64,000 bases of DNA, from assembly GCA_008360955.1 (NCBI GenBank), contig LUCM01005082.1:124001-188000 (forward strand). The letters run 5' to 3'. This document shows, one piece after another, positions 24,731 through 37,166 of this stretch (position 1 is its first letter; each line of letters begins with the position of its first letter). Both the position numbers and the translations under genes were made by a program. Below the pieces are notes generated by a model. That model ran no database searches and was not told where the DNA came from. It saw only the letters and a program-made list of their open reading frames with translations. This stretch comes from Fasciolopsis buskii (Eukaryota > Platyhelminthes > Trematoda > Plagiorchiida > Fasciolidae).

Positions 24731-27700
24731 GTCCTACTCAGGTGCATTGTCGATTAAATTATCATTCCTTCCAAATACCAACATGGAGGTAGGACTGATG
24801 GACCGACTGAGTGATTGACTTACTGGTTGACTGATTGAAGAACAGGGTTGGGAACACAGACTAGACGATACTCAACCAGGGTGAACAAAATCAACAAGAC
24901 TATGGTGTAGGATCACTCAAACTGATTTTCCAACGTAGAGATTGGTACCATGGGCTCATGGAACTTTATTCAGGACACGAAAATGAACGAATTAAACTCG
25001 GATGGGCAAACAGATACAAATGGAGTCTTATCGAGTGATAAATCCTCACTTGAGAGGTTATTTACTCATTCAGAACAAAAGACTACGGAAATATTCATCC
25101 CTCTATCCATTAACTGCGTATACTTAGCTGGAGGCTTCAATGACAATAAAACTTTCGTTGAGCAGCCCGATTCGATTCAGGTGTATCTTGTTTGCATTTT
25201 CTGCCATTCTAACTGCACCAAATAGCTTATTTATCAAGAAAAAACAGGTTGCTTTCGTTTGTTTATCAAGAACACGTGACTTGGTGCTGATTTCTAGGAA
25301 CAAAAAATAGTTGATGGTTGGAAATTTCCCTTATGAAACTAGACTCGCAAGACGGCGTCCAGGATCGTGTAGTTACGGAGATTTCTCAAATGAGACTGTC
25401 GTACTTTTGTTTTCTAACAAGAATTAAAGGTTCGCTGATCAACAACCATTTTATTTCGATTTAAGCGAAGGTTATTAAATTCCGTTAAATCATTATTGGT
25501 AGCCCCTCGTCTCCATAAATTAAGCTGATGATTCATCAGGGGACCCTGGTGTAGACAGTTGAGTTACTTATGTTTACTTTAGTTAAACAGGCGCGCTCAT
25601 TTTGTTTAGGCAAGTGTTAAAAATGGTTCATGTGCAACAATATTCGAGCACCCAATGGCACGGGCTTGCAGCTCAGTTGATGGAGACCTGAAATGAAATC
25701 GATAATCACGACTAGGCTCTAATCCAACTGGCTGTCAAGGTCAAATGTTCATACCTAAATGAGCTTGTCAAACTCAGGGCGAGAAGTGAGTTATGCAAAA
25801 CGGTGAGGTCTGAATGAATGAAAGATTCGGACATTCGTAAACACGGACAATCGTGGGAGCTTCGCCCACTGGGGCCAAGGTGAATGGGGAACCCTGTTGT
25901 TTTTCAGTTCCAGTTGATAACCTTCCGCATCAAGTATCATTTTTCTTTTTTTCCAGAGTTTGGTTGAATATTGGTGTCAGAGCCCAGAGAAAGGGAAGCC
26001 TCTGAGTTTGTATCATGATAGACATCTTTTCACAAGCGAATCAAACTATGAATCAAATTCTCCAAACCGTCGCAGTTTTGGTATTAGGATGTTAAAATGG
26101 CGCGAACGAGTTAACTCGCCAGGAATAAAAAACAATACGAACATCGAATGCACGACAAACGTAATCCGGATTATTTCAATTGCCATTTTCACGAGATATA
26201 TTTTTCTCTTCCGGTACTTTCACAAGACTGCTGACATATTTGAATAGCATGAGATCGAACGATATGCTAATTTTACCGGACCGAAACGCCCAACGGTACT
26301 AATTAAGTCGACAGATAATTTTTGTGTCCCTATGCGTGCCGTCGAATATGGACTGTCGTGGTCCATTTGGAATTCCTATTGGTTGGATAAATTTACCGCT
26401 ATGTGAGACGTGTGTTAGGCGGAACCTTTCGGTTGTGCTAATTGTATAACCCGTTCGGTTCCATGATCAACTATTTCTCCGAACCTGTATCCAAATGGGA
26501 ATTGTCTAGATGGAATTTCGAACGTGTCTACACGTTTGCCTATTGCAAACATGAATTCATATGCCTCAACAACGTGATCAAATCACTGTGTAGAATAATT
26601 TATTCCACAGTAGAACAAAATCATTCGGGAATTTGTGATGTTCACATAACCAAATCGTCAAGTTAAAACATTGAATTTGTTCTGATTCAAATGCAAATTG
26701 TGAATACCGTCGTGAGGATGTGTTGGGCGTTGCTAAGACATACTATCCAAGTCAGAATAATGAATTAGTGTTATGATGCGACAGTATCATGACTGACTTT
26801 CGATATCCTGCTATACTGCTGTCTAATAATAGCAATAGAGAAGTGTCTGACAACCATAACAAGAATCAGTCTGTTATCAGTACGAAGTAACTACACAATA
26901 TCCTGTCAAGTTTGGCTTGAAAATTAACATTTCCATGGGAGCGGATCGCCATTATCCTGAGGTCATGTTTTACTAAGAGAGGTTTTCAATTACAATTTCT
27001 TCTGCACCATTTACACGAAATAAATCAATTCACGTCATCACCACAGTGTTGCGCCTAGCAATGAACCTTATCATGGCATTTTTGTTTGATTTCCCGAGGT
27101 GCTGATACGTGTCAAAGTTCATGGACAATCTGCAACCGCTTTTCAAACAAAATTTGACATACGCTTTGAAATCGGTCGGTTGCGCTATCCATCGAGATGA
27201 GTTTTTGTACTAATCTGTGTCTTCTTTTTGGCGAGGTTTTTTAATTGGTTGTCAGATGACAAATGGATTTGTCCATTTGTGATCATGACAGTTGATATCT
27301 GAGGAGTGTCATGCAAGGAAGAATACATAACGAATTCATTGTCCAAGTATCACCAATTGTAATGCAACTTCAGAATTTTGAAGGTTCTAACATCTACGAG
27401 CCATGAAAAGTATCAGTAAGTTTTAGGGATTTGTTTGAAAGCCTGCCTCATTGCACCTGTTTTTAGGCTGTAATTAAGTCAGTTAAACGTGAGTAACGTT
27501 TGTTATCAAAAAAATTGCCAGAACAAATAAGCTAGAGTCTTGAAACAGTACGAAAATTTCACACACTTCGAGGGTTTATCCTGGTTTGTATTCATAAATG
27601 CTAATTAGATCGCTGATGCAAAGGAAGCATTTATTCCGCCGAATATTATAGTCACGATTAAGCCTGTATTTGCACCTAAAGTTAATTATTTAGTAATCGA

Positions 27701-28424
27701 GATACTTTATTTTAACTGTAATTTATTAATCGTTGTTGACCATGAAGTGGAGGATTAGTATTTAGTAGAGATCTTGATTTAAATCAAAGTTAACCTCGAA
27801 CCAAGGTCACTCAAACAAGTTACGTTAATCGTTCACGTTGTTATCGTGACAGTGAAGCAATGACATAGAACTTCTGAAGTCTTCAGGCACCACATTGTAG
27901 AGGAAAATTAGTTGGTTGCAAAATTTTGTTCAGAGTGATTTTTATACTTAAGCCTATGATGCATTTTTAAAAATGACAAAGGCTGCTATTTCCTTAACAG
28001 TGAACGAACAACCAACGCTAAGCGTGAACTTCATGTTTGGGAATTAATGGCATTCAGAAAAAAATGCAGGAGTTATTTCGATTCATGTTAAGCATTTGTG
28101 ACAGATATTCTTTCCTCTAATTCTAACGCAGGTCACTATCATATTTTCGTGCACTATCTGCTGATAGGGAGAAAGAATAACTAAACTCTCCAAACGTCAG
28201 AGAATATGAAGTATAGATTAACTGCATAGCGTGACAAGGAGTGAAATAAACTCGCACAGTAATGAAAAATATTGAGCACATTTATTTGGTGATCCCCTTA
28301 GTTTTGTTGATGGATGCAAAGCAAGCAATGACCTGTGAAATGATTGCAGAAAAGGCATTTATATCCAAGGCATTTTGTTTGATGTTGTTTAGGTTCTCAT
28401 ATCTATTCAAGTTGTTTAATCGTT
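24731..28424. other. No recognisable gene
   Basis: 3.7 kb of A/T-rich sequence with short open frames only. A GACTGA/GATTGA-rich patch lies at about 24798-24838. No retroelement motif or SINE head was found. Confidence 0.5.
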
Positions 28425-28613
28425 TTTTATCTTTTATTGTTTTATCTTCGACTTCCTTTATTCATGAAACAACGGTGTACGCCAGTTTTCAGGAATGGGG
28501 CCGCGGCCCGCAGAAAGTTGCCAAGTGGGGGAAGTTGACCGGCGCTGGGAGGATTCGAACCCGTGACCTTCATGCCCGAAAGCTACGACCTTATTCGTTT
28601 GGCCACCACAGGC
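28425..28613 (-). mobile_element. tRNA-derived SINE (family T), copy 4
   Basis: The minus strand has box A-like TGGCCAAACGAATAAGGTCG, box B GGTTCGAATCC, a TCCCAGCGCCGGTCAACTTC body, a CTTGGCAACTTTCTGCGGG block, a CGGCCCCATTCCTGAAAA block and a TTTCATGAATAAAGGAAGT tail. The C-terminal end of an overlapping plus frame (ending in RIRTRDLHARKL-type residues) is only SINE translation. Confidence 0.9.
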
Positions 28614-30699
28614 TAGGAGTAACATGACAGCAACTTTTAAACAAAGCAAAATAAATTGGAAATTGGATTGGGGAATTTTTTGACGTTGTAGCGACAGAGG
28701 CACGTCTCAAATTCTGAGAAAATGTGCAGAATCAGAAAAATGAAAGTTTTTATGTTGTATTTCATCAGAAATTATCAAGCATGCCACTTCGAATGGTGTC
28801 GTATTTTTCTCGTGAGTAAAAATCCTGATTGTGGCTAATATAAAAATACACGACAATATGAATCTTGATCTTATCCATAATATGATTGATAGTTCTACGT
28901 GATAATTCAACGAGCCAGCTACACACTGAATACCGACATCCGATTCCCAAAACATCTTGACATGTGGGGTGAAGATAAGTTCATACTGGAGTTCCTGGAC
29001 CTCTCATCCAGATGACCCAAGCAGTAGTGAAGGACAGTGGCAAGCCCATCGATTACCTGTGTTTATTGATGCTGCACTCCGGGCATTTCGTGTTTCAAAC
29101 TGTGCTGGATAAATCTCACCTTATTCCTCCTAGCAACCTTGTAATATTTCATAGTTGAACTATTCATATGGTAGCTAAAATTATATATCAACTGAGTTTT
29201 TGACGTATCTGCTGGCTGAACAATATCAAATCTTATGGCTTACTGCTGTACAGCTTCGTCATCTGCAATTGAACAATACGGAAATAGACTCAAGAATTTT
29301 CTCGTTCTTTTGGAGAGAAAAATATGCAAATGACTTCTGTTGACAAGATTTAGAAATCAGTTAAGTTCGTTAAATAATGAATCCAGTAACAAGTGGAGGC
29401 AGGATTGTCGGTTGTATCCAGTTCTTTCCAGTTCTATTATTTTGCGTTATACTGTATCGTCTCACTTTGTGTTACGCCGAAACTTTAACCTTACCCTCTT
29501 CCAAATTATTTCAGATTTATGCCAAAAATATTCGGAATCAGGCCAGAACTATTCGGAAGTACCATTCAGCTGGCTTATCGAGGTCTTGCTCGCATGAATC
29601 CGAAAAGTACCTCATCCAACTTGGCCACAATTGTCTAAACTTACTGCAAGTTGAACTGATTATCCATGCATTGCTGTGCAGTCTGCGAGCACGCGTGCTC
29701 ATCTGACGTGCTATGAGACATAGGCCTAGCGTTTGACATGACTATGAATAATTTTGACAGTATTCCTAATTAACGCCGACAACAGTATGGTTGCATACAA
29801 TCTTTCACTCAAAAAAGTTGACCAATGTAATATTGTTAAAAAGTTATTAAAACAAGGTATTACGATAAAATTGTTGGTCAAATGCTAGTGTTCAGAACGA
29901 ACTTTCACTCCGTCGATCATAATTTGGGTAGACTGGGCTACAAACAAATTTTGGTTCGTAACTATGCCCACGGAGTAAGAGTGTTACGTGGCTTTCAGGC
30001 CTAAGCGGTATGTATATAAAAACAGTTGGAGGAAGGTGGCGGACATAAATATACCCGGCGAATTTTAACCAATCATCAACGTGTTCATTGCTTCTGCGGC
30101 CAGTCAGGACGAATGAAAGTACACCGGGAAACCTAGTTGACCGTTTTTGAAACCACTCCATGCGTTAACAGCAAACACTTAGCCTTTATAAGACCCCAAT
30201 ACGTTAAAGATGTAATACGGGTCAATCAAGGATAGCACTGTAAGACCGAAATGGTTATCGCTGCCCGATCGAGATGAAACTGATACAGTATTTATCATTG
30301 ATGATGTGACGTGATTTTTGTGTCATTGGTTATATCTCTCCCAGTGAAACCATGGGCAACATGTGCATGTTTGAAACATTCACAATAGCCGACGCATTGG
30401 AAAAGTTACGCTGATTCGAAGAATGTTCAACATAAGTCCTATTTCTTAGGAGACAGTGGAAGAGATTGCATTGAAACCTGGACTGTCAAATGTAACTCAA
30501 ATAAAATTTCGTCGGAGATTGAGTGTGGTATGGGTTTGATTGGTTTTTACATTCGGATATTATTTATCATCCTCTGGTCGTCGCTTAGTATAGGATTATT
30601 TGACGCTGAACTTCTCATTAGGAAATGATTCTTCTTTGAAATCGTCATCAGTGCTTACGCACCATGTCCGAACTGGAACACGAACCCGGGACGAACGAT
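28614..30699. other. No confident gene
   Basis: 2.1 kb. The plus frame at 29377-29706 (109 codons) has a hydrophobic FFPVLLFCVILYRLTLCYA stretch followed by a polar part, which could encode a signal peptide. There is no domain match, ATG context or splice support to call it a gene. Confidence 0.45.
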
Positions 30700-30795
30700 T
30701 TTGATTAGAAAGACTACCCAGGGTAGTCGAAACGTTGGCGCATTACATCTACCAACAATGCTGTTATTAACATTATATCATTCACGATTAAAACT
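30700..30795 (+). mobile_element. Penelope-like element terminal segment with conserved hairpin
   Basis: A perfect hairpin GACTACCC/GGGTAGTC (30712-30728) is followed directly by GAAACGTTGGCGCATTACAT, CTACCAACAATGCTGTTATT and AACATTATATCATTCACGAT. The same order occurs at 55815-55902, 3' of a PLE endonuclease, and at 58516-58612. Published PLE termini carry hammerhead ribozyme motifs whose second half has the same CGAAAC hallmark. The first-half core here is degraded (TTAGAAA). Confidence 0.65.
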
Positions 30796-33700
30796 AATAC
30801 ATGACGCATCGATTATTTGGATATACTCCTTACATCATTTGGTCCAGAATATCTTCGCCTTTGTCTTACAAGACAGACTCTTAACAGGTTGTTGCACTTC
30901 ACCACGTGATATTTCACCCCTAGGACACTGAGTGACACGGCCACAGGCCGCTGGCATACAGTAATCGACCCCCACCGATGGACGACTTTTCTGCATGCAT
31001 CCTACGTACGAAGGTTTTGAGTATGAAAGCTTGGTGGTACGACCAATGAAACTGACCGATTTAAATATGGCAAATTCATATTTCGAAATGTGTTATTCTA
31101 CTAATTATATGCAGGCAGTTTAGCACGGTTATCAAAAGGCCTCGAGAAAACAAAATCTCATGCTCCCGTTCAATTTGCTCAATTCGGCGGAGCTAGGTGG
31201 CACTAGGGCGTACAAGTTGTCTCAAAAGTAACTGGCCTGGCAGGGTAGCGCTTGCCAACCTTGCACAGTCCGTGGTCGAGAAAAATGAAGGTGTTCCTCT
31301 AGAAAGCGGACAGATAGGCAAGCGTCAATTGACCCGAGTGGCCGATGTTTGGTTCCGTGCGCACGTTTGAGGCGGAACCGGATTTCGTGAACACCGCGGG
31401 TCGGTCAAACACGAAAGCCACCTCAGACGTCAACCGGACATGTGAGCCGTTTGTCACCTCCTTGAATTGGTTGGAAAACTGCTCCATTCTGTGTTAATTG
31501 ACCGGTAGTCATTTCGTTAAGACAGAAAATCAATGGCACTGAAGACCGACCGAGTTTCAGTCGTCCGAAGTAAGCTAGCAACACAGTTGCATCACACCGA
31601 GTATTGGAAAGTAACTGAATGGGTTCAGAGCAAATCGTCGTATTTTATTTCATCACGAAGCATATGCAATAAGCAATAGAACAAATAAATTAATAAAGTG
31701 TCAAACTGGTTGCGAAATAAGGACATTAAGAAGATTGATGCACAATAAATGCGACTTGATGTAGAAGGAAATTGCAAGTAGTTCTGTGATGATCGCATAA
31801 TCCAACCTTCGACGACGGTTAGCTTATATACAAAAAGAAACAGCTTATCAATTAGAAACGTGACCAAATGTTGTATGATATTTTGAGGAAGACTGTAAGC
31901 TTTAAACATACTGTCTGAATTTTTTCTGATTACGAATGATTTTTTGCACTCAAACAAGCCATTGTTATTATTTATTTCTTTACATATTGCAATACCAGTA
32001 ATGGGCAATTTGTAATTTATTTCTGCTAATAATATTTTCTTAATTTAGCCAACATTTGGGTTTTTATTGATGAATAAAATTTAGTGTCTGCCTGGCTGGA
32101 GTTTGGGTCAATTAACCATTCGCGTGGTGATATATCAAAGTAGACATCCGTGCTCTGTTTGTGTTCGGAAAAATACGATCACTGATGCTGACATCAAAAG
32201 GATTTTCATGTGATATTGTGTTAAAAAATGATGTCCGAATTCCGTTTACACGGAAATAATCACTTCAGATACGATTCTTCTACTTCGATCTAAATATTTT
32301 GTAATATTTGCGTCATTCTTCCACAGCAGCCATTTTCAATTGTTCTATGGATCTTGGACATGTTTGGTGAGTGTGGTCGATGTTTGTGCACGTCTCCATG
32401 GCCTTTCTGTTTGTCCTGGAGTATCTTCCATTTGCGTTGAAGTGCGGCAAACAAATAATTGCGGTATCCTACCACCGTAATCAAGAAGAGAATGACACAC
32501 GGTGGTCACCAAACCCCGTTTCCCGTCAGGATGACAGGCATGTGGATTTATATTTTGTTTCTCTGATTTACTGACGTACTGAGACTCTGGCTCGGCTCGC
32601 CTACTCGCCGGCTCTTATCCCCTGCGAGGAACCCGTTTGATTTCTCTTCTCGATCGTGGACTGCGCGAAATTGGGGCAAACATTTTCTCGAATGCCGGAA
32701 CAGCGGGTAGCTCGGTCGATCCCAATGCACGTGTGATTTTGTGTCCACTGCCCCATCTCTCATCGATTTGGAGGCGATGGACATTTAACAGCGAGATATA
32801 TCCAACTTTCGGAATAGATTGGTCTTCTTTTTAATGTAGCACTCATGAAACAATTCTCAAAACAGGTCGTCCCATTTTCTAGCTTCACACGAAGCGAATC
32901 CAGCGATAGTCAGACAATTAACATAATCGCCTTCAAGTGTAAAAGTATGCCGCTTGGATTCCAGAAATCTTCCGTCACCTTATTATCGTGCACTCTTTTC
33001 TCGATCAAAGTCCTCCTTTTAGAAATGCTCTGCATTTTTTGCTTCGATAAATAAAAGAAATAATAAAGATTGAAAAAGATTATGCAAACTCAAGGTGACT
33101 CTTTTCAATCAGAGGTAGACAGTCTTTTAAATCCCATGCAAATCTTTACGGTATGAAAATGTTTTGAATCAGATGAAATTCAAACTTTCACTTGCTTCGA
33201 TTTTGTGTATTGCTTTCTTCGTTTTCCCCTTCGGTTTGAATCTCTGGTCACTTGTGTGTGAGTAGTAGAATCTGTGAACCTCGTCACAGTTGTCAATTTC
33301 CATTCGTTGGAGTAATAATAGTGTTTCTCAGCCGTTTCACGGTGTAGACTGCAATGTCATTAAACAGAACTAATTCTAAGCTTCTAAATGACATCCGAAA
33401 GGCTTCTATGGGACCTGGAGTTGTAGGAAGAAAATCCGTCCAAACGTGTCCATCGTATCAGTTAAAAAAACCCTATTTCCAGTAGAATACTAATGTAAGT
33501 ATGCATAAATCACAGTCCAGGAAAATACAAAATTCTGAAGAGTTGACAGCGAAATAAACGAACTATTCAGTTTTGCTTTTCAATCGGGTGCTCGTTGTTC
33601 TGATGTCGATAGCCCTTGTATTGAAACACTTGAAACACCGACTCATCTCTTCCGCAGGCGATCAATACTTTGCTTACAACAACCACGGCCACACCGAAGT

Positions 33701-35116
33701 AAGATTGTTCTAATAGCGATTTATAAATCTTCATGAAATTCCGAAAAAGATAAGCTTTAGCTCGTAGTCAGAGTGTTACTCACTTTCATACAAACAGTGT
33801 CAACAATACAACACATTGTGAACTTGATAAGTATCAAAATGATGAACAAAGATCTTGCTATCGGTTTCGATGGAATGATCAACCACTATTAGGTTCTTTT
33901 GTTCGGTTTCGGTTTTCCCCCAAACCAACGATGGAGGACAAAACGTTAAACTGAATGTACAATCCTGGTATAGTAGCTGGACTTGAACTCGTAATTAGGC
34001 CACTCCCAAGGTCAAACGCGTACAAATTACCAATACCCCCGATCCAGTCTACACGAATGAATACATTTGAGAAGCCAACGGCAGATGAAAATGCGTTCGG
34101 ATTTTATTCAAAACTGAACAGCCTTTGTACAACATATGAAGAAAGCATTCCGTCCAGTAGTATTCGAGACATGTTGGAATTTTACGATCGCCTGTGGCCG
34201 CGGTTCCCATTGGTTGGCGGTCTACGCAGGCTACAATGAAGCTTTGTCGGACCATGCCATGTGATTTTCTCTGTGACCCACCATAAACGATGCATAAAGA
34301 CCGAATCTCCGCAGTTTTGTAACATGAAGCGCTTATCACCTACTCCGATTTGGTTCAATGTCCAAACTACCTGAATCGGTTTGGTACAAAAATCTACCTA
34401 TCAGGTTTTAAATGCTTCAGCTGAGTAAGACGCGTGCGCTGAAGACATAATTATAATAATACTAATGATAACAACTGTAAATTTGTTTTGTCCATTGTAA
34501 GCTTATAAAGATGGTAGATAACAGACAGTAAAAGGAGAGTCGAATTAACGGAGATCACATTTAAATGCCTCAATTGTATCAGAATGACTTTGACTTTCAG
34601 GAGCAGGCAAATAGCTGCCGCGGTTGTCAGCGGTAAAGAACCAGATAAGAGTGCTCCGACGAGCCCATACCTATTAATTTAATTGGTGCAGTTGTTTCGA
34701 ATCAGAAAAGAGAATTCACGAATAGCAACTGTCGTCGAGGAAAATTACTAATATGTTTAGGCTGAACATCACGAAGCTGCCTGGAAAATCAGTATTGAAT
34801 GTGCGAAACGAATTAGCCTGCGTGGAATGGAGCTGTCTTCAACAAAGCAGTCGCTTCGAGAATCAAGTGGTGTCTTACCACAGGGAATACTGACAGACAA
34901 CTTCAAATTCGGCGTAAAACGTGTTGACGAGGCAACTGCTTGAACACGTGAGAGAAACAATGGAAATCCGAAGTTCCGGTAGAAGGCGACTCGATTTGTC
35001 GGACACTGCAAAATTTTTTCGGACACAGTTTGAATTTGTTTATATCATTAAGGGATTGAATTCAAAAAACACCACATTGAAGTCAGAAACTGTGACGTGA
35101 AATTAGGAAAATTGGA
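30796..35116. other. No recognisable gene
   Basis: 4.3 kb. Open frames at 31625-32008 (-), 33955-34239 (+) and 34049-34339 (-) show no recognised domain. No SINE head, reverse-transcriptase motif or long tandem repeat was seen. Confidence 0.5.
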
Positions 35117-35255
35117 CCGACGGTGGCCAAACGGATAAGGTCAGAGGTTCGAGTCCTCACACTGTCGATGCGGTTCCTCATTTGGTAGCTATTGGTTTTG
35201 GCGCAATTCCCGAAAATATTGCGCACTGTCATTTCAATAATTAAAAAATCAAGTA
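35117..35255 (+). mobile_element. tRNA-derived SINE (family T), copy 5, internally deleted
   Basis: GACCGACGGTGGCCAAACGG ATAAGGTC (box A) runs directly into AGAGGTTCGAGTCCTCACAC (box B). The roughly 25 bp between the boxes in other copies is missing. The TTTGGTAGCTATTGG body, the CGCAATTCCCGAAAAT block and the TCATTTCAATAATTAAAAAA tail follow. Confidence 0.85.
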
Positions 35256-36779
35256 AAAACAACTTCCGAAAGAGGTTCCACAACTGGTTTGGCGAGCAAG
35301 TGATAACCGGCATCAAAAATGACTGAAAATGGAGCTGATTTGAATTTCGGATAGACTTGTCTCGATTTTACGTTAGACGCCGGGTTACTTTTCGCAGACC
35401 AAACTGATCGTGAGCTTGGAGCGAAAGGGTTAGTAAAACAGGTATCGTACAGTTCAGACTTATACCAAACATTCCTAATCATCGCGAAGAACGTGGCAAA
35501 TCAGGGAGGCTGGAAAGTTGTGTTGACTCGCCTTCTGTACGCTGGCCGTTTCAGAAGTTACCCGCTAAGCATTTTACCCAAAAATTGCGGCGTCTTGTGT
35601 GTCTCCGACAGAAAGTGTCACTTGAATCATTTTCTGCATTGATCGTGTGAATCGATTCTTTGGAAAGTTTGATACTAGCTTTAAACATAAGCAACAAGTG
35701 ATTGTGATGCTCAGCATGTACTGAGGCGTGTCAAAAAAACTGTGGAGAAAAATCCCAGATCAGTTTCGCGTAAGTTTTCTCGGGTTGCGCAGTTTAGAAA
35801 TAATATAAAATGAACTGACTGATCACTTCTTTTACGCTCGTGTGACGTGTTAGGATGAGTTCACGCGTTGTCAAAACACTATCAGTTTGGGCTAGCACAA
35901 ATTGAACTGTGCTAGAGTAGCGCCCACTTCTTCGGGATCGTGGACCTGATTGGACTCAGCTAAGCCGTGAAAATAGTTAACCACTCAGATTTCGAACGGG
36001 CAGTTTATCTCAACAGAACCAATTCAGCCAATCGGAGTTTAGTGCAAAGTACATTAAGCCAATCAGGTACAAGAAACAGTTTCGCCAATCGGTGATCTGC
36101 AAATATGGCTATAATCACTGAATAGCTGGCGCTGGTAAACAGATTAGGCGTTTTTCAATTCACAGTTCAGGATTTCGGGGCCTGGATCACCGGATTAATT
36201 TGGATATAGACTGCAGTTTGATGTCGCTTGGCATGTTGTAACACTTTATCTACTAACGGTTCATATAGTTTTATGCCATCCTAATTTTCAGGGTCATGGG
36301 TTTCTTCCTTCACAAAAGAAGTTCAGTGTGCCTGGGAGCATACCTGTCTCATTACATGCATGCCTTATGCAAGTAACAAAAACTGCAAGATCTGTTGCAT
36401 CTTGGTGAAATGAAACGGTTCAAGGTAAAGAAACTTTTTCTCATAGAGACTCCCCAGACCAATTTCTAGCTCGTGAATGGCTCAATTGTGAATCAATTTT
36501 TCCGCCAGATCACCAACAGCTGATTGTAAGTGGATACACCTGACTTTTACGAGATGTTGTGCAGCTGTCGAAGAGTTAATTAATCACAACTCACTTGTGA
36601 AGTTGTGTGCGTGTGTGCTCAAGTTGCCGACTTGATAACTAGCAAATTTGTGCGAGCAGGATATTACTTCGATTTCCCATAGTAACTTTGCATTTCCCTG
36701 ATCTAAATGCACTGAATTAGTCAACTTGCATTGACACAAACAGTTTCAGTTCTAATCTTCTGTCAAACCATCGAATAAG
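35256..36779. other. No recognisable gene
   Basis: 1.5 kb downstream of the acyltransferase gene's polyadenylation signal. Only short frames are present and no repeat was identified. Confidence 0.5.
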
Positions 36780-36785
36780 TTTATT
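36780..36785 (-). terminator. AATAAA polyadenylation signal of the DGAT2-like gene
   Basis: AATAAA on the minus strand, 230 bp beyond the TAA stop at 37015-37017. It is a plausible 3' end, giving a 3' UTR of about 250 bp. The low-complexity frames at 36781-37003 lie within this UTR and are not genes. Confidence 0.55.
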
Positions 36786-37014
36786 TGATTTTAAAACCAT
36801 CGGAACAAATGAACGGAGAGAGGCCATAAAACTTGATCCACTGGATTCGATGGAGCAGTAAAAGTTCGACTAGCTTCACACCTGGTTCGAATAATGGATG
36901 ACGAAGCAGAATATTCAAAATAGCGATAAAAATCGAGTTGCAGCTTAGAAGAAAAGTAAACACAACAAGCGGCAAGATAAAAATAAAACAACAAGACCAC
37001 CATATGTTGTGCGA

Positions 37015-37166
37015 TTAAAAGAATTCCACATCGTCAGCATCCGGATCATAGATTGGTTTGTACTTTTGAAATAATTTGTTCAACTTTTCCAGGTAAAACT
37101 TCTTCAAATTTGCAATCTGATCCCGGGTTGGTTTCGGCTCCAATGGCACGGGGATAGGAGGACCAA
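37015..37166 (-). CDS. DGAT2: DGAT2-like exon 4 (terminal)
   Basis: Acceptor TTTTCCCCTTTCAG, the strongest polypyrimidine tract of the gene. It completes V399, then GPPIPVPLEPKPTRDQIANL, a KKFYLEKLNKLFQKYKP helix and a TAA stop. This is the usual C-terminus of the family (GEPI block followed by an amphipathic helix ending in K-x-K/Y). Upstream open codons belong to the intron. Confidence 0.92.

Noticed and set aside
24700..24735. CTGATGACCAATGAAACAGC then TCCGTC, which resembles a hammerhead core
   Set aside because: Only five bases separate CTGATGA from GAAAC, so stem II cannot form, and the flanks do not pair. Taken as chance.
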